From: Sapria himalayana
Lineage: Eukaryota > Streptophyta > Magnoliopsida > Malpighiales > Rafflesiaceae
Direction of reading: 5' to 3'
Assembly (NCBI GenBank): GCA_029783825.1
Contig: JAREIK010008063.1
Coordinates: 1 to 64,000 of the forward strand
Length of the DNA: 64,000 bases
The notes below the pieces were generated by a model. It made no database searches. It was not told the DNA's origin and worked only from the letters and a program-made list of their open reading frames with translations. Numbering within the stretch: the stretch's first letter is position 1; each line of letters starts with the position of its first letter. A program made the translations under genes and the position numbers. Of this stretch, positions 24,691 to 40,058 are shown piece after piece.

Positions 24691-27172
24691 CTGATACTAC
24701 TGCACCACACACACATAGCGACGAACCATAGTACACACGTGCACATATTATTTTTCATTTTGGTGTAGCATTTAGAGGGGCCATCAAGTCCTGGAAGCAG
24801 CCAGAAGTAGTGTCCACCAGCTTGTAGATGGTCCCTCTAGAAAGCCGGGATAATAACATTCAGACAATTGACAAGACCGAGCAAAGTTGTCTGGAGTAAA
24901 CCCAGTAGTAGCTAGGAGTGTGTCCAACTAGCCCTATCAGGCAGCATAGAGGGCCGCTTAACCATCGCCTAACAGGAGTAGAATTAATCCATGATTATTT
25001 GGATAGCCAGAAAAATCCGAAGCATCACCAAGTAGGGCCAGTAAGTAATGGAGTACATACAAGCCACACGGGAGCGAAAGATTCAAATTTGTAGTTTATG
25101 TTTGTAGTCTTATTTGTATTTTGGACTTTATATGCACCATGTAGTTGTAGAGAGGGATCATGACATACTCACACCCACAATCTTGTCTATTCTTTATGTA
25201 GCACGCAATGATGGAAACTGGACCCATGAGTATCTCTAAGTGGGGCCCACTAATGCATTTTGTAAATACACATTAGGAGATGCTACACTCCCGGGAGGAG
25301 AAGACCAATCTTTATAGCATTTTGTAATTTTACTTGTATTCTAGCTTAGTTGTACGCGTATATAATTAGACTAAGAGATGGACCTCATCACACATGCACA
25401 CCGATGCATGCATATTTTTTGATATTTTGTTGGTGCAACATACAGTAACTTCTTGGAGCTCGAGGAGGAAGCATTCTAACCCAAGAGATACTCTTTTGAG
25501 GATCATTGGAGCAGAAGAATGTGGATTTCAGAGGTGAGAATGAATTGACAAAGTGCCGTAGATATGGACTTGTGGATTTATGGGTATTCAATTTTACATG
25601 TATTCCATTGCATAGCAATGACATAGGCAAATGCTTGATGCTGCATGTCATGCACATGCACAATCTTATATCTGCATAGTTTTAATATGGTGCATAATTC
25701 AGGTTCCCCCAAAATGCTTGGAAAATCCGAATGGAAAGGACGTAGTTCGTATAATGACTCAATGCCAACTCTGAGGTCCGGGAATGCCAGGTGATTTTAG
25801 TTATTTTCGTACGCTACGAATAATTCGGCATTATGTTTTTTTATGTATTTTATGCATAGAATCATTAAGGTGCATAGGATTTGGTGGGATGGACTAAATT
25901 AGTCACCTTTTTAGTCTCGTGTAAGTTGTGTGCCTAAATGATAAATAAATGTATATTTTCCAAAAAAACAAAAAAAACCATAAACCATAAACTTTAAATC
26001 CTAAACCTTAAACCATAAACTATAACCCTATACCATAAACCCTGAATCCTATATCTCATGTTTTGCACTTTTATAATCAAATGACTAAGTGTTAAATTTA
26101 AATTGAAATTCACAACTTTTAGGAATGTCACATATTTATCATTTTGTATATGTAACACAAAGTCATGACTCAAGGGGTGAGTTATGGATTCAGTCTCTTT
26201 CTTGCTTTAGATTATTGTAGCATTAGCAATGGTCATGATTGTATATTTTGTGTCTAGAACACAAAATCATATCGATGAGAATATGTCATACTTGTGTCTC
26301 TCTGTTGAACATATAAAATGTTATGGCACTAAGAATGATCATGAATACATATTTAATCACTATAATACTGGGTCACAATATTGGATATGACCATAGGTTG
26401 TGCATTTTATCTTTATATTGCAAAGTCATTGCACAAGGAATGATTGTAACTTTGGACTTTCCTCAAGTGCAAAAGTCATGACCCTATAAATAGTTAAAGC
26501 TCGAGTACTACTTTTTATAACTTTTTATAGCTAAAATTCATGGGATTGGAAATATCACTATGCCTTTTTCCTTTGATTTGTGACCTCAAGTGTCAATTTT
26601 CAAGAATAATATTTTGAGCAATGATTAAAACTTTTTATACATTTGAATATGATTCATTTACACCTTTTTGAGTTTTGTGAGCTTGTATACATAACTCATT
26701 TAATATAAAAAGAAAGAAATGATACTTTTTATATCCATGAGAATATAAAAAAAGGCTTAGACATGCCAAAAAAATAAATTTTTTGATTCTTGATTGAAAG
26801 AAAGCCAATACTTCTTGCCCTACTCAAACTTCCATGGGGCTAGTTTGTTCTAATAGGCTACAAGGTGGTTATTTTTTTAGAGGTGAACTATGTTTTAAAA
26901 AAATTGCTTTGAGTGTGTGCATGAGATATATTTTATAAGAAATTACAATAATCAATATAAATAGCATCCTCAACAACTAGCTATTTCAACACATAGGGGT
27001 ACAACTTTGGATTAGTCTGTTAGCGTACATGAGTCAAATTACCTTTGATAGCCCAGTGATTCAACATCAAATATGATGAGACATAATAGAGATAAAGTAA
27101 AAGCTCCTATTATTTTGGTTAGAGCTTTAGCAATCATTCTAGAGTTGAGAGAGGAACAAAATAAATTATTTT
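24691..27172. repeat. Unclassified module Q, copy B
   Basis: A 2.48 kb homologue of 7509-10020 in the same satellite context on both sides. It carries the telomere-like heptamer stretch near 25978-26056 and the weak internal repeats near 26190-26460. It lacks the 33-bp duplication of copy A. Point changes and small indels break the short open frames of copy A, supporting a non-coding reading. Confidence 0.8.
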
Positions 27173-30100
27173 AATTATTCAATATAATTTTAATTTTTAT
27201 TTTAATTATTTATCAGTTTATTTTTATAGAAATAATAATTACAAAATAAATTCTTAGTGAGACATATCTAATTTAAATTAAACCAGTATATCCTAAATAA
27301 TAAAGAATAAATCTAGTTTTTTTTCCATTTTAATTTTAAATATTCAAATTTAATTATTTATTTGTTTATTTTTATATAAATATAAATTAAAAAATAAATT
27401 ATGAGTTACACAAATATAATTTATATAAATTATTTTTCATCAAAATAATATACATAAACTTTTTAAAAGAAAAAAAAATTCAAAACAAAAAATTATTATA
27501 TAGTAATATATTTTGCTTTGCTTCTGAATCATTTTAGGTTTTGTAATTATATTATAATTGATATCTATATAATTAATAATAGATTATTAATTTATTTTTT
27601 GATCATTATTAGAATATTTATCAATAAAATAGTTTATATTGAATTTATATGATATATAAATATAATGATTATTATAACTAAATATTGAATTCACTTTTGA
27701 AAAAAATTTAAAAATTATTATATTTTCTATGGTTATATAACCTTTGAAAATATCTAAAATTAATAAAAATAAATTTTTTGTTTTTTATTTTTTAAATAGA
27801 AGCTATAAACCACTAAATACACACACAGTTAAATAAGTATGCCCCTAGACCCCATAATGCCTAAATACAATAACCATTAAACGGATATATAATACATAAT
27901 AAATAATAAATCTCATTTTTATTCCTATTTATTATAATTTTAAATGTTCATTTTAATAATTATTAGTTTATTTTTATAGAAATATTTATTACAAAATAAA
28001 TTATGAGTGCGACAAATATATTTTAAATAATTTATTTTTAATGAAATAATATATATATGCATATAGAAAGAAGTAAAAATTTATAAATTTAAAATTATTA
28101 TCCAGTAATATATTTTACTTTAATTATGAATCAATTTGGGTTTTGTAAATTTTTTTTAATTAATTTTTATCTTTTTATTAATAGTTTATTAATTTAATTT
28201 TTGATTATTATTATAATATATATTAATAAAATTGTTTATGTTGAATTTATATGATATATAATTATTAATATTATTATAACTAAAATATTATATTTACATT
28301 TAAAAAAATTTTAAATATTATTATATTTTCAAAGGTTATAACCTATGAAAATTATAAAAAATTATAAATTTTTTTTTATTTTATTTTATAAATAAAACCT
28401 ATAAACCACTAAATGCCTAAAAACATAAATCGCTAAATTATCAAATGACAAAACATCTAAATACTTAAACCATTAAACAGATATACATTAATAGTAAATT
28501 ATAAATCTCATTTTAATTTTTATTCAGTATAATTTAAAATTTTTATTTTAATTATTTATCAGTTTATTTTTATATAAATATTAATTACAAAATAAATTAT
28601 TAGTGAGAAAGATATAATTAAAATTAAACTGGTATACCCTAAATAATAATTAATAAATCTGATTTTTTTTCATTATAATTTTAAATATTCATTTTAATTA
28701 TTTATTTGTTTATTTTTATATAAATATTAATTACAAAATAAATTATGAGTTACACAAATATAATTTATATAAATTATTTTTAATCAAAAAATATACATAA
28801 ACTTTTTAAAATAAAAAAAAATTTAAAACAAAAAATTATTATATTGTAATATATTTTGCTTTGCTTTTGAATTATTTTAGGTTTTGTAATTATATTTTAA
28901 TTGATATCTATCTTATTAATAATATATTATTTATTTATTTTTTTGATCATTATTAGAATATTTATCAATAAAATTGGTTATATTGAATTTATAGGATATA
29001 TAAATATAATGATTATTATCACTAAATATTGTATTCACTTTAAAAAAAAATTAAAAATTATTATATTTTCAAAGGTTATAACCTTAAAAAATGTGAAAAA
29101 ATAATAAAAATAATTTTTTTGTTATTTCATTTTTTAAATAAAACCTATAGATCATTAAATGCTTAGTTACTTAAATCAGTAAGCTCATAAATCCAGAAAC
29201 CCCGAATTACATAAACCTTTTAACAGCTATAAACTACTTAATAAATAATAAATCTCAATTTTATTTCTATATATTATAATTTTAAATATTCATTTTAATT
29301 ATTTATAGTTTAATTATTTAGAAAATTTAATTACAAAATAAATTTCCAGTGAGATAAATATTATTTAAATAATTTATTTTTAATCAAAAAAAATAAGCTT
29401 ATAAAAAGGACAAATTTAAATTTTAAATATTATTATTTAGTAATATATTTTGATTTGATTCTGAATCATTTTCTGTTATGTAAATATATTTTAATTAATA
29501 TTTATATTATTAATAATAGTTTATTATATTAACTTTTGATCATTATTATAATATCTATCATTAAAATTGTTTATATTGAATTTATATGATATATAATTAG
29601 TAAGATTAATATAATTATATATAATATTCACATTTCAAAAAATTTTAAAAATTAATTTATTTTTAATGGTTATAAACTTTGAAAATCACAAAAAATCTTA
29701 TATTTTTTTTATTTTTATTATATAAATAAAACCAATAAACCACTAAATACCTAAAAACATAAATTCATAAACTCCTAAACGACAAAACTCCTAAATAATC
29801 AAACCATTAAACCGGTATACCACATATAATAAATCATAAATCTCATTTTAATTTGTATTCATAATAATTTTAAATATTTATTTTACTTATTTATTAGTTT
29901 ATTTTTCATAGGAATATTAAATACAAAATAAATAATGAGCGAGACAACTATAATTTTAATAATTTATTTTTAATCAAAAAAAATAAGCTTATATAAAGAA
30001 GTAAAAATTTAAAAACAAAAAATTATTATTTAGTAATATATTTTACTTTGATTTTGAATCATTATATATAGGTTTTGGAATTATATTTTAATTGCGATCA

Positions 30101-31360
30101 ATCCTATTAATAATAGTTTATTAATTTATTATTCGATCATTTTTATAATATCGAACAATAAAATTACTTATATTCAATTAAAATGTCTTATAATTATTAA
30201 GTTATTATAACTGAATATTATATTTACATTTGAAAAAAATTTAAAAATTATTATAATTTCAAAGGTTATAACCTTCAAAATGATAAAAAATCACAAAAAT
30301 AATTTTTTATTATTTTATTATTTAAATAAAACTTATAAACCACTAAATGCCTAAAAATTTAAATCTCTAGACTCCTAAACCCCAAAACCCCCCTAAATAC
30401 TTAAACGATTAAACCTATATAACCTAAATAATAAATAATAAATTTTATTTTTATTTGTATTCATTATAATAATAAATATTTATATTAATTATTTTTTAGT
30501 TTATTTTTATAGAAATATTAATTACAAAATAAATAATGAGTGAGACAGATATAATTTAAATAAATTTTTTTTAATGAAAAAAGAAATAAGCTTAAAAAAA
30601 TAAGCAAAATTTCAAAAATTTAAAATTTTATTTAGTAAAATAATTTACTTTGATTTTGAATTATTTTAGGTTCTACTAATATATTTTAATTAATATCTGT
30701 CTTAGTAAAAATTGTTTATTAATTTATTTTTTGATCATCAAAATAATATATATTAATAAAATTTTTTATATTCAATTTACATCAAATATAATTATTAAAA
30801 TTATTATAACTAAGTATTGTATTTATATTTTAGAACTATTAAAAAATTATTATATTTTCAAAGGTTATAACCTTTGAAAATCACGAAAATTCATAAAAAT
30901 AATTTTTTTGTTATTTCTTTGATTAAATAAAACCTATAAATCTATAAATAAAACCTAAATGTGTTAACATATAAATCAATAAACTCATTAACCCCAAAAC
31001 AACAATAAACTTAAACCATTAAATAGGTATACCCTAAATAATAACTAATAAATCTCATTTTTATTAGTATTCATTATAATTTTATATATACATTTTAATT
31101 ATTTATTAGTTTATTTTTATAGAAATATAAATTAAAAAATAAATTAATAGTTAGACAAATATAATTTAAAAAATTTATTTTTCATCAAAAAATATATAAG
31201 CTTATAAATGGATACAAAAATTTAAAAATTTAAAATTAATATTTAGTAAAATATTTCACTTTTATTTTGAATCATTTTAGATTTTATAAATATATTTTAA
31301 AAAATATTTATCTTATTAATAACTGCTTATTAATCTTTTATATGATCATTATTATAATTA
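27173..31360 (+). repeat. A+T-rich satellite array, block 6
   Basis: Monomers with dyads near 27720, 28330, 29070, 29665, 30265 and at 30854-30881 (perfect). The first three parallel 10021-12183, but the monomer that carries hAT-1 there is a different subtype here and there is no hAT-1. The monomer around 29821-29840 is an uninterrupted version of the site occupied by insertion P. The final monomer (30854 to about 31360) is the subtype with the unusual CACGAAAATTCATA string. Confidence 0.92.
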
Positions 31361-34300
31361 TCATTATATTTTAAACAATTTTTCACATTTTCAAAGGTTA
31401 GAACCTTTGAAAATATAATAATTTTAAAATTTTTTTCAAAAGTGAATACAATATTTAGTTATAATAATCATTATATTTATATATCATATATATTCAATAT
31501 AAACATTTTTATTGATAAATATTCTAATAATGATCAAAAATAAATTAATAATCTATTATTAATTAGATAGATATAAATTAAAATATAATTACAAAACCAA
31601 AAATGATTCAAAAGCAAAGCAAAATATATTAATCTGTAATTATTTGTTGTTTTGAATTTTTTTTTCTTTTAAAAAGTTTATCTATCATTTTTTGATGAAA
31701 AATAATTTATATAAATTATATTTGTGTAACTCATAAATTATTTTATAATTAATATTGAAATAAAAATAATAAAATAAATAATTAAAATGAATATTTAAAG
31801 TATAAATGCAAAATCTATAATGATTCCAAATCAAAGTAAAATATATTACTAAATGATAATTTTTTGTTTTTAAATTTGTACTTCTTTTTATAAGCTTATA
31901 TTTATTTTTTGATTAAAAATAAATTATAAAAATTATATTTGTCTCACTTTTTAATTATTTTGCAATTAATATTTCTATAAAATACAAACTAATAAATAAT
32001 TAAAATGAATATTTAAAATTATAATGAATACAAATTAAAATGTGATTTATGATTTATTATATATGGTATACAAGTTTAATGGATTGTTAATTTAGGGGTT
32101 TTTTCGTTTAGGAGTTTAGCAATTTATGTTTTTTGGCATTTAGTGGTTTATTTCTTTGTATTTATAAAAAAAAATAAAAAAAAATTTGATTTTATCTGAT
32201 TTTTAAAGGTTATAACCTTTAAAAATAAAATAATTTTTAAATCTTTTAAAAATGTGAATACCATGTATAATAATATTAATCTTACTAATTATATATCATA
32301 TAAATTAAATATAAACAATTTTAATGATAGATAGTATCATAATGATCAAAAATTAAATTAATAAACTATTATTAATAATATAAATATTATTTAAAATTTA
32401 TTTACATAACACAATATGATTCAAAATCAAATCAAAATATATTACTAAATAATAATATTTAATTTTCAAATATTTCCTTCTTTTTATAAGCTTATATTTT
32501 TTATTGATTAAAAATATATTATTTAAATAATATTTGTCTCAAAATTTATTTTGTAATTAATTTTTCAAAAAAATTAAACTATAAATAATTAAAATGAATA
32601 TTTAAAATTATAATTAATAGAAATAAAAATGAGATTTATTATTTATTAAGTAGTATATGGCTGTTAAAATGTTTATGTATTTAGATGTTTCTGGGTCTAT
32701 TAGCTTACTAATTTAAGTAAGAAAGTATTTAATGATCAATAGGTTTATTTTAAAAATGAAATAACAAAAAATTTATTTTTATTATTTTTTCTCATTTTTT
32801 AAGTTTATAACCTTGAAAATATAATAATTTTTAAATTTCTTTTCAATAGTGAATACAATATATATTTATAATAATAATAATTATTATATATCATATAAAT
32901 TCAATATAAACAATTTTATTGATAGATATTCAAATAATTATTAAAAAATAAATTAAAAATCTAGTATGAATAAGATTGATATTACTTAAAATATAATATC
33001 AAAACCTAAAATGATTCAAAAGCAAAACAAAATATATCACTAAATAATAATTATTTGTTTTAAAATTTTTATGATTTTTATAAGCTTATCTATTTTTTGA
33101 TGAAAATTTTTTTTAATAATTTATATTTTTAACTCATAATTTATTTTATAATTAATATATATATATATATAAAAAAACTAAACAATCAACATGTTTTTTT
33201 TTAATTATAATGAAAACAAATAAAAACGACATTTATTAATTATTATTTAGCGTATACTAGTTTAAAGTATTATTAATATAGGGGTATCGGGATTTTGTAG
33301 TTTACTCATTTAAGTGTTTGGGAATTTAGTGGTGTAAAGGTTTTATTTAAACAATAAATAATAAAAAAATATTTTTTTTATTTTTTCAAATTTTCAAAGG
33401 ATATAACATTTGAAAATATAATAATTTTAAAATTTTTTTCAAAAGTGAATATAATATTTAGTCATAATAAACATTATATTTATATATCATATAAATTCAA
33501 TATTACATTTTTATTGATAAATATTCTAATAATGATCAAAAATAAATTAATAATCTATTATTAATAAGATAGATATCTATTAAAATATAATTACAAAAGC
33601 TTAAATGATTCAGAAGAAAAGCAAAATTTATTACTATATAATAATTTTTTGTTTTGAATTTTTTTTCTTTTTAAAAGTTTATTTATAATTTTTTGATGAA
33701 AAATAATATATATAAATTATATTTCTTTAACTCATAATTTATTTTGTAATTAATAATTATATAAAAATATACAAATAAATAATAAAAATGAATATTTAAA
33801 ATTTTAATGAAAAAAATGAGTTTTATTATATATTATTTAGGGTATAACGGTTTAATTTAAATAAGATCTATCTAAATAATAATTTATTTTGTAATTAATA
33901 TTTCTATAAAATAAATATGATAAATAATTATAATAAAAATTTAAAATTAAAATGAATATAAATTAAAATGAAATTTATGATTTATTATTAATGTATACGA
34001 GTTTAATTATTTAAGTATTTAGAGGTTTTGTCATTTAGGAGTTTAGCGATTTATATTTTTAGGCATTTAATAGTTTATAGGTTTTATTTAAACAATAAAA
34101 TAAAAAAAATTTTGTAATTTTTTCTCATTTTCATAGGTCATAACCTTTGAAAATATAATAATATTTAAAATTTTTTGAAATGTGAATATAATATTTAGTT
34201 TTAATAATATTAATAATTATATATCATATAAATTCAATATAAATAATTTTATTGATTATTATTATAATAATGATCAAAAATTAAATTAATAAACTATTAA

Positions 34301-34945
34301 TACTAAGATAGATATTAATTAAAAAATATTTACAAAACTCAAATTGATTCAAAATTAAAGTAAAATATATTAGTTAACAATAATTTTTAATTTTTAAATT
34401 TTTACTTATTATATAAGCGTATATACTTTTATTGATTAAAAATAAATTATTTAAATTACATTTCTCGCACTCATAATTTATTTTGTAATAAATATTTCTT
34501 TAGAAATAAACTAATAAATAATTAAAATAAATATTTAAAATTATAATAAATAGATATAAAAATCAGATTTATTAATTATTCAGTAGGATATAGTGGTTTA
34601 ATGGTTTATGTATTTAGGCATTATGAGGTTTAGCAATTTACTAATTTAACTTTGTATGCATTTAGTGGTTATCGGTTTTATTTAAAAAATAAATAAACTA
34701 AAAAATTATTTTTATTATTTTTTGATATTTTCAAATGTTATAACCTTTGAAAATATAATAATTTTTAAATCTTTTTCAAAAGTGATTTCAATATTTAGTT
34801 ATAATAATCATTATATTTATATTTCATATAAATTCAATATAAATAATTTTATTGATAAATATTCTAATAAAGATCAAAAATTAAATTAATAATCTATTAA
34901 TAATAAAGTTTTAAGTATTTAGAGGCTTTTGTGTTTAGGAGTTTA
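31361..34945 (-). repeat. Satellite block in inverted orientation
   Basis: About six monomers read on the minus strand: the octamer run appears as NNNNTTTA, the AAGCTT box and body are reversed, and dyads lie at 31387-31414, 32199-32226, and near 32800, 33400, 34130 and 34735. The left switch lies between about 31345 and 31366, the right one between about 34905 and 34950. The flanking direct-orientation monomers (30854-31355 and 34969-35465) are the same subtype and nearly identical. The breakpoints are estimated by eye. Confidence 0.88.
32199..32226. repeat. Monomer dyad with paired changes in both arms
   Basis: A perfect 28-bp palindrome with arms ATTTTTAAAGGTTA and the reverse complement. 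Relative to the common arm ATTTTCAAAGGTTA, C has become T in one arm and the mirror G has become A in the other, so symmetry is kept. Confidence 0.9.
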
Positions 34946-37930
34946 TAGACTTAATAAAAAATTATTATATTTTCAAAGGTTATAACCTTTGAAAATCACG
35001 AAAATTCATAAAAATAAATTTGTTGTTATTTCATTGATTTAATACAACCTATAAACACCTAAATGTGTAAAGATATAAATCAATAAACTCATTAACCCCA
35101 AAAACACAATAAACTTAAACCATTAAATAGGTATACCCTAAAAAAGTATTCATAAATCTTATTTTTATTAGTATTCATTATAATTTTATATATACATTTT
35201 GAATATTTATTAGTTTATTTTTATAGAAATATAAATTAAATAATAAATTAATAGTGAGACAAATGTAATTTTAATAATTTTTTTTTTCATCAAAAAATAT
35301 ATAAGCTTATAAATGGATACAAAAATTTAAAATTTTAAAATTAATATATAGTAAAATATTTCACTTTGATTTTGAATCATTTTAGGTTTTGTAAATATAT
35401 TTTAAACAATATTTATCTTATTAATAATTGTTTATTAATCTTTTGTATGATCATTATTATAATATATATCAATATAATTATTTATATTCAATTTACATGA
35501 TATATAATTATTAAGATTATCATAACTAAATATAGTATTCACATTTAAAAAAAATTTAAAAATTGTTATAGTTTCAAAGGTTATATCCTTCAAAAATGAC
35601 AACAAATAACAAAAAAAAAATTTTTGTTATTTTTTTTAAATAAAACCTATAAACTACTAAATGCCTAAACACTTAAATCACTAAATTATTAAATCCCAAT
35701 ACTCCTAAATAATTAATCTTTTAAACCTGTATATTTTATCTTATTAATAATAGTTTTATTTAATATCTATCTTATTAATATATTTTACTTTGATTTTGAA
35801 TCATTTTAGGTTTTGCAAATACATTTTATTTAATATCTATCTTATTAATAAAAGTTTATTAATTTATTTTATTATCGTCATCATAATATCTATAAAAAAA
35901 TTATTTATATTGAATTAAAAAATAATATATAATTATTTAGATTATTATAACAAAACAATATTTTAACATTTTAAAAAAATTTAAAAATAATTAAGTTTTC
36001 AAAGGTTATAACATTTGAAAATAAGAAAAAATAAAAAAATAAATTTTTTGTTATTAGATTTTTAAAATAAAATCTATAAACCACAAAATACTAAAATTTT
36101 TAATTACTAAACTTCTAAATCTAGAAGCCCATAAATACATAAGGCTTTAAATTAGTATATTCTAAATAATAAATAATAAATCTCATTTTTATTAGTATTC
36201 ATTATAATTTTAAATATTCATATTAATTATTTATTAGTTTATTTTTATTGAAATATTAATTACAAAATAAATATTAGTGATTAGGATATAATTAAATAAT
36301 TTATTTTTCATCAAAAGAATATAAGATTATAAAAAGAGGCAAAATTTTTAAAACAAAATATTATTATTTAGTAATTTATTTTAATTTAATTTTGAATAAT
36401 TTTAGATATTGCAATTATATTTTAATTTATATCATTCTAATTAATAATAGTTTATTAATTTATTTATTGATCATTATTTTAATATCTATTAATAAAATTA
36501 TTTATATTGATTTTACATTATATATAATTATCAAGATTATTATAACTAAATATTATATTCACATTTAAAAAAAATTAAAAATTATTATATTTTCAAAGGT
36601 TATAACCTTCAAAAATTAGATAAAATCACCAAAGGCATAAACACTTAAATTACTAAACTCCAATACACCTAAATACTTAAACCATTAAACCTGTATATCC
36701 TGAATAATAAATAATAAATCTCAATTTTATTTGTATTCATTATAATTTTAAATATTTATTTTATTTATTTATTTGTTTATTTTTATAGAATTATAAATTA
36801 CAAAATAAATTATGAGGAAGACAAATATAATTTAAATAATTTAGTTTTAAAAACAAAAATATAAACTGATAAAAAAAGCAAAACATTAAAAAATTATTAT
36901 TTTGTAATATAGTTTTCTTTGATTTTGAATAAATTTAGATTTTGCAAATTTATTTTAAATAATATCTATCTTATTAATAATAGTTTATTATATATTTTTT
37001 GATCATTATTATAATATCTAGCAATGTAATTATTAATAATGAATTTAAATGACTTATAATTATTACCTTTGAAAATGGGAAAAATATCAAAAATAATTTT
37101 TTTGTTATTTCATTGTTTAAATAAAACCTATAAACCACTATATGCCTAAAAACATTAATCACTAAAATTTTAAACAACAAAACCTTTAAATACTTAAACC
37201 ATTAAATTGATATACATTAATAATAATTCAGAATTCTCATTTAATTTTTATTCAGTATAATTTTTAATTTTTATTTTAATTATTTAACAATTTATTTTTT
37301 TAGAAATATTAATTACAAAATAAATTATTAGTAAGACAGATATAATTTTAATTAAATTGGTATACCCTAAATAATAATGAATAAATATCATTTTTTTAAT
37401 TATAATTTTAAATATTCATTTTAATATTTATTTTTTTTATTTTTCTATAAATATTAATTACAAAATAAATTATGATTTAGACGAATATAATTTATATAAA
37501 TTATTTTTCATCAAAAAAATATAGATAAACTTTTAAAAAGAAAATAAAATTCAAAACAAAAAATTATTATATAGTAATATATTTTGCTTTGCTTCTGAAT
37601 CATTTTAGGTTTTTTAATTATATTTTAATTGATATCTATCTTATTAATTATAGATTATTAATTTATTTTTTGATCATTATTAGAATATATTTCAATAAAA
37701 ATGTTTATATTGAATTTATTTGATATATAAACATATATATTATTATAACTAAATATAGTATTCAGATTTTGAAAAAAATTTTAAAATTATTATATTTTCA
37801 AAGATTATAACATTTGAAAATGTCAAAAAATAAAAAAAAATTTTTTTTTTTGTTATTTCATTGTTTAAATAAAACCTATAAACCACTAAATGCCTAAACA
37901 CTTAAATCAACAACTCCTAAATCTCTAAAA

Positions 37931-38004
37931 CCCTAAATAATAAATAATAATCCTTTTAAACCGGTAACCCTAAATAATAAATAATAATCCTTTTAAACCG
38001 GTGA
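37931..38004 (+). repeat. 37-bp tandem duplication across the CCGGT box
   Basis: Two consecutive 37-bp units begin CCCTAAATAATAAATAATAA and end in CCGGTAA or CCGGTGA. A third partial unit starts at 38005. Other monomers have one such unit, so this is local slippage that multiplies the CCCTAAA and ACCGGT motifs. Confidence 0.9.
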
Positions 38005-40058
38005 CCCTAAATAATAAATAATAAATCTCAATATATTTTCTTCATTATAATTTTAAAAATTCATTTTAATTATTTATTTGTTTATTTTTATATAAATATT
38101 AATTACAAAATAAATTATGAGTTAGACAAATATAATTTATATAAATTATTTTTCATTAAAATGGAAAATAATTTATTTTAAAAGAAAAAAAAAATTTAAA
38201 ACAACAAATTATTATATAGTAATATATTTTGCTTTCTTCTGAATCATTTTTATATAGTAATATATTTTTCATCTAAATATTATTATTTAGTAATATATTT
38301 GATTTGATTTTGATTCAATGTGTTATGTAAATATATTTTAATTATTATTTATTTTATTAAGAATAGTTTATTAATTTAATTTTTGATCATTATTATAATA
38401 TCTATCATTAAAATTGTTATATTGAATTTATATGACATATAATTAGTAAGATTAATATAATTATACATAGTATTCACATATCAAAAAAATTTAAAATTAT
38501 TTTATTTTAAAAGGTTATAACCTTTGAAAATCAGAAAAAATCTTAAAATTTTTTTTTTATTTTTATTATATAAATAAAACCTATAAACCACTAAATGCCA
38601 AAAAACATAAATTTATAACCTCCTAAACGACAAAACACCTAAATAATCAAACCATTAAACCAGTATTCCACATATAATAAATCATAAATCTCATTTTAAA
38701 TTGTATTCATTATAAATTTAAATATTCATTTTAATTATTTATTAGTTTATTTTTTATAGAAATATTAATTACAAAATAAATAATGAGTTAGACAAATATA
38801 ATTTAAATTATTTTATTTTTAATCAAAAAAAATATAAGCTTATTAAAAGAAGTAAAAATTTAAATACAAAAAATTATTATTTAGTAATATATTTAACTTT
38901 GATTTTGAATCATTATATATATATAGGTTTTGCAATTATATTTTTATTTCTATCAATCTTATTAATAAAAGTTTACTAATTTATTATTTGATCATTTTTA
39001 TAATATCTGAAAATAAAATTACTAATATTCAATTTAAATGTCTTATAATTATTAGCATTATTATAACTAAATATTATATTTATATTTGAAAAAAATTTAA
39101 AAATTATTATATTTTCAAAGGTTATAAAATTCAAAAATGATAAAAAATGACAAAAATAATTTTTTTATTATTTTATTATTTAAATAAAACTTATAAACCA
39201 CTAAATGGCTAAACATTTAAATCTCTTCACTCCTAAACACCAAAATCCCCTAAATACATAAACCATTAAACATATATAACCTAAATAATAAATAATAAAT
39301 CTCTTATTTATTTGTATTCATTATAATTTTTAATATTCCTTTTAATTATTTTTTAGTTTATTTATATAGAAATATATTTACAAATGAAATAATTATTGAG
39401 ACATATATAATTTAAATAAATTTTTTTATTAAAAAAAATAAGCATATAAAAATAAACTAAATTTCAAAAATTTTAAAATTTTATTGAGTAATATAATTTA
39501 CTTTTATTTTGAATTATTTTGGGTTCTAAAAATATATTTTAATTAATATCTACCTAATTAATATTAGTTTATTATTTTATTTTTTGATCATTATAATAAT
39601 ATATATTAATAAATTTTTTATATTGAATTTACAACAAATATTATTTTTAAGATTATTATAACTAAGTATTGTATTCATATTTTATAACTATTAAAAAATT
39701 ATTATATTTTTAAAGGTTATAACATTGGAAAATCACGAAAATTTATACAAATAATTTTTTTTGTATTTCATTGATTAAATAAAACCTATAAACACCTAAA
39801 TTTGTAAACATATAAATCAATAAACTCATTTAAGCCAATACTACAAAAAAAACTTAAACAATTAAATAGTTATACCCTAAATAATAAATCATAAATCTCA
39901 TTTTTATTAGTATTCATTATAATTTTAAATATACATTTTAATTATTTATTAGTTTAATTTTATACAAATATAAATTAAAAAATAAATTATTAGTGAGACA
40001 ATTATAATTTAAATTTTTTATTTTTCATCAAAAAATATATAGGCTTATAAATGGATAC

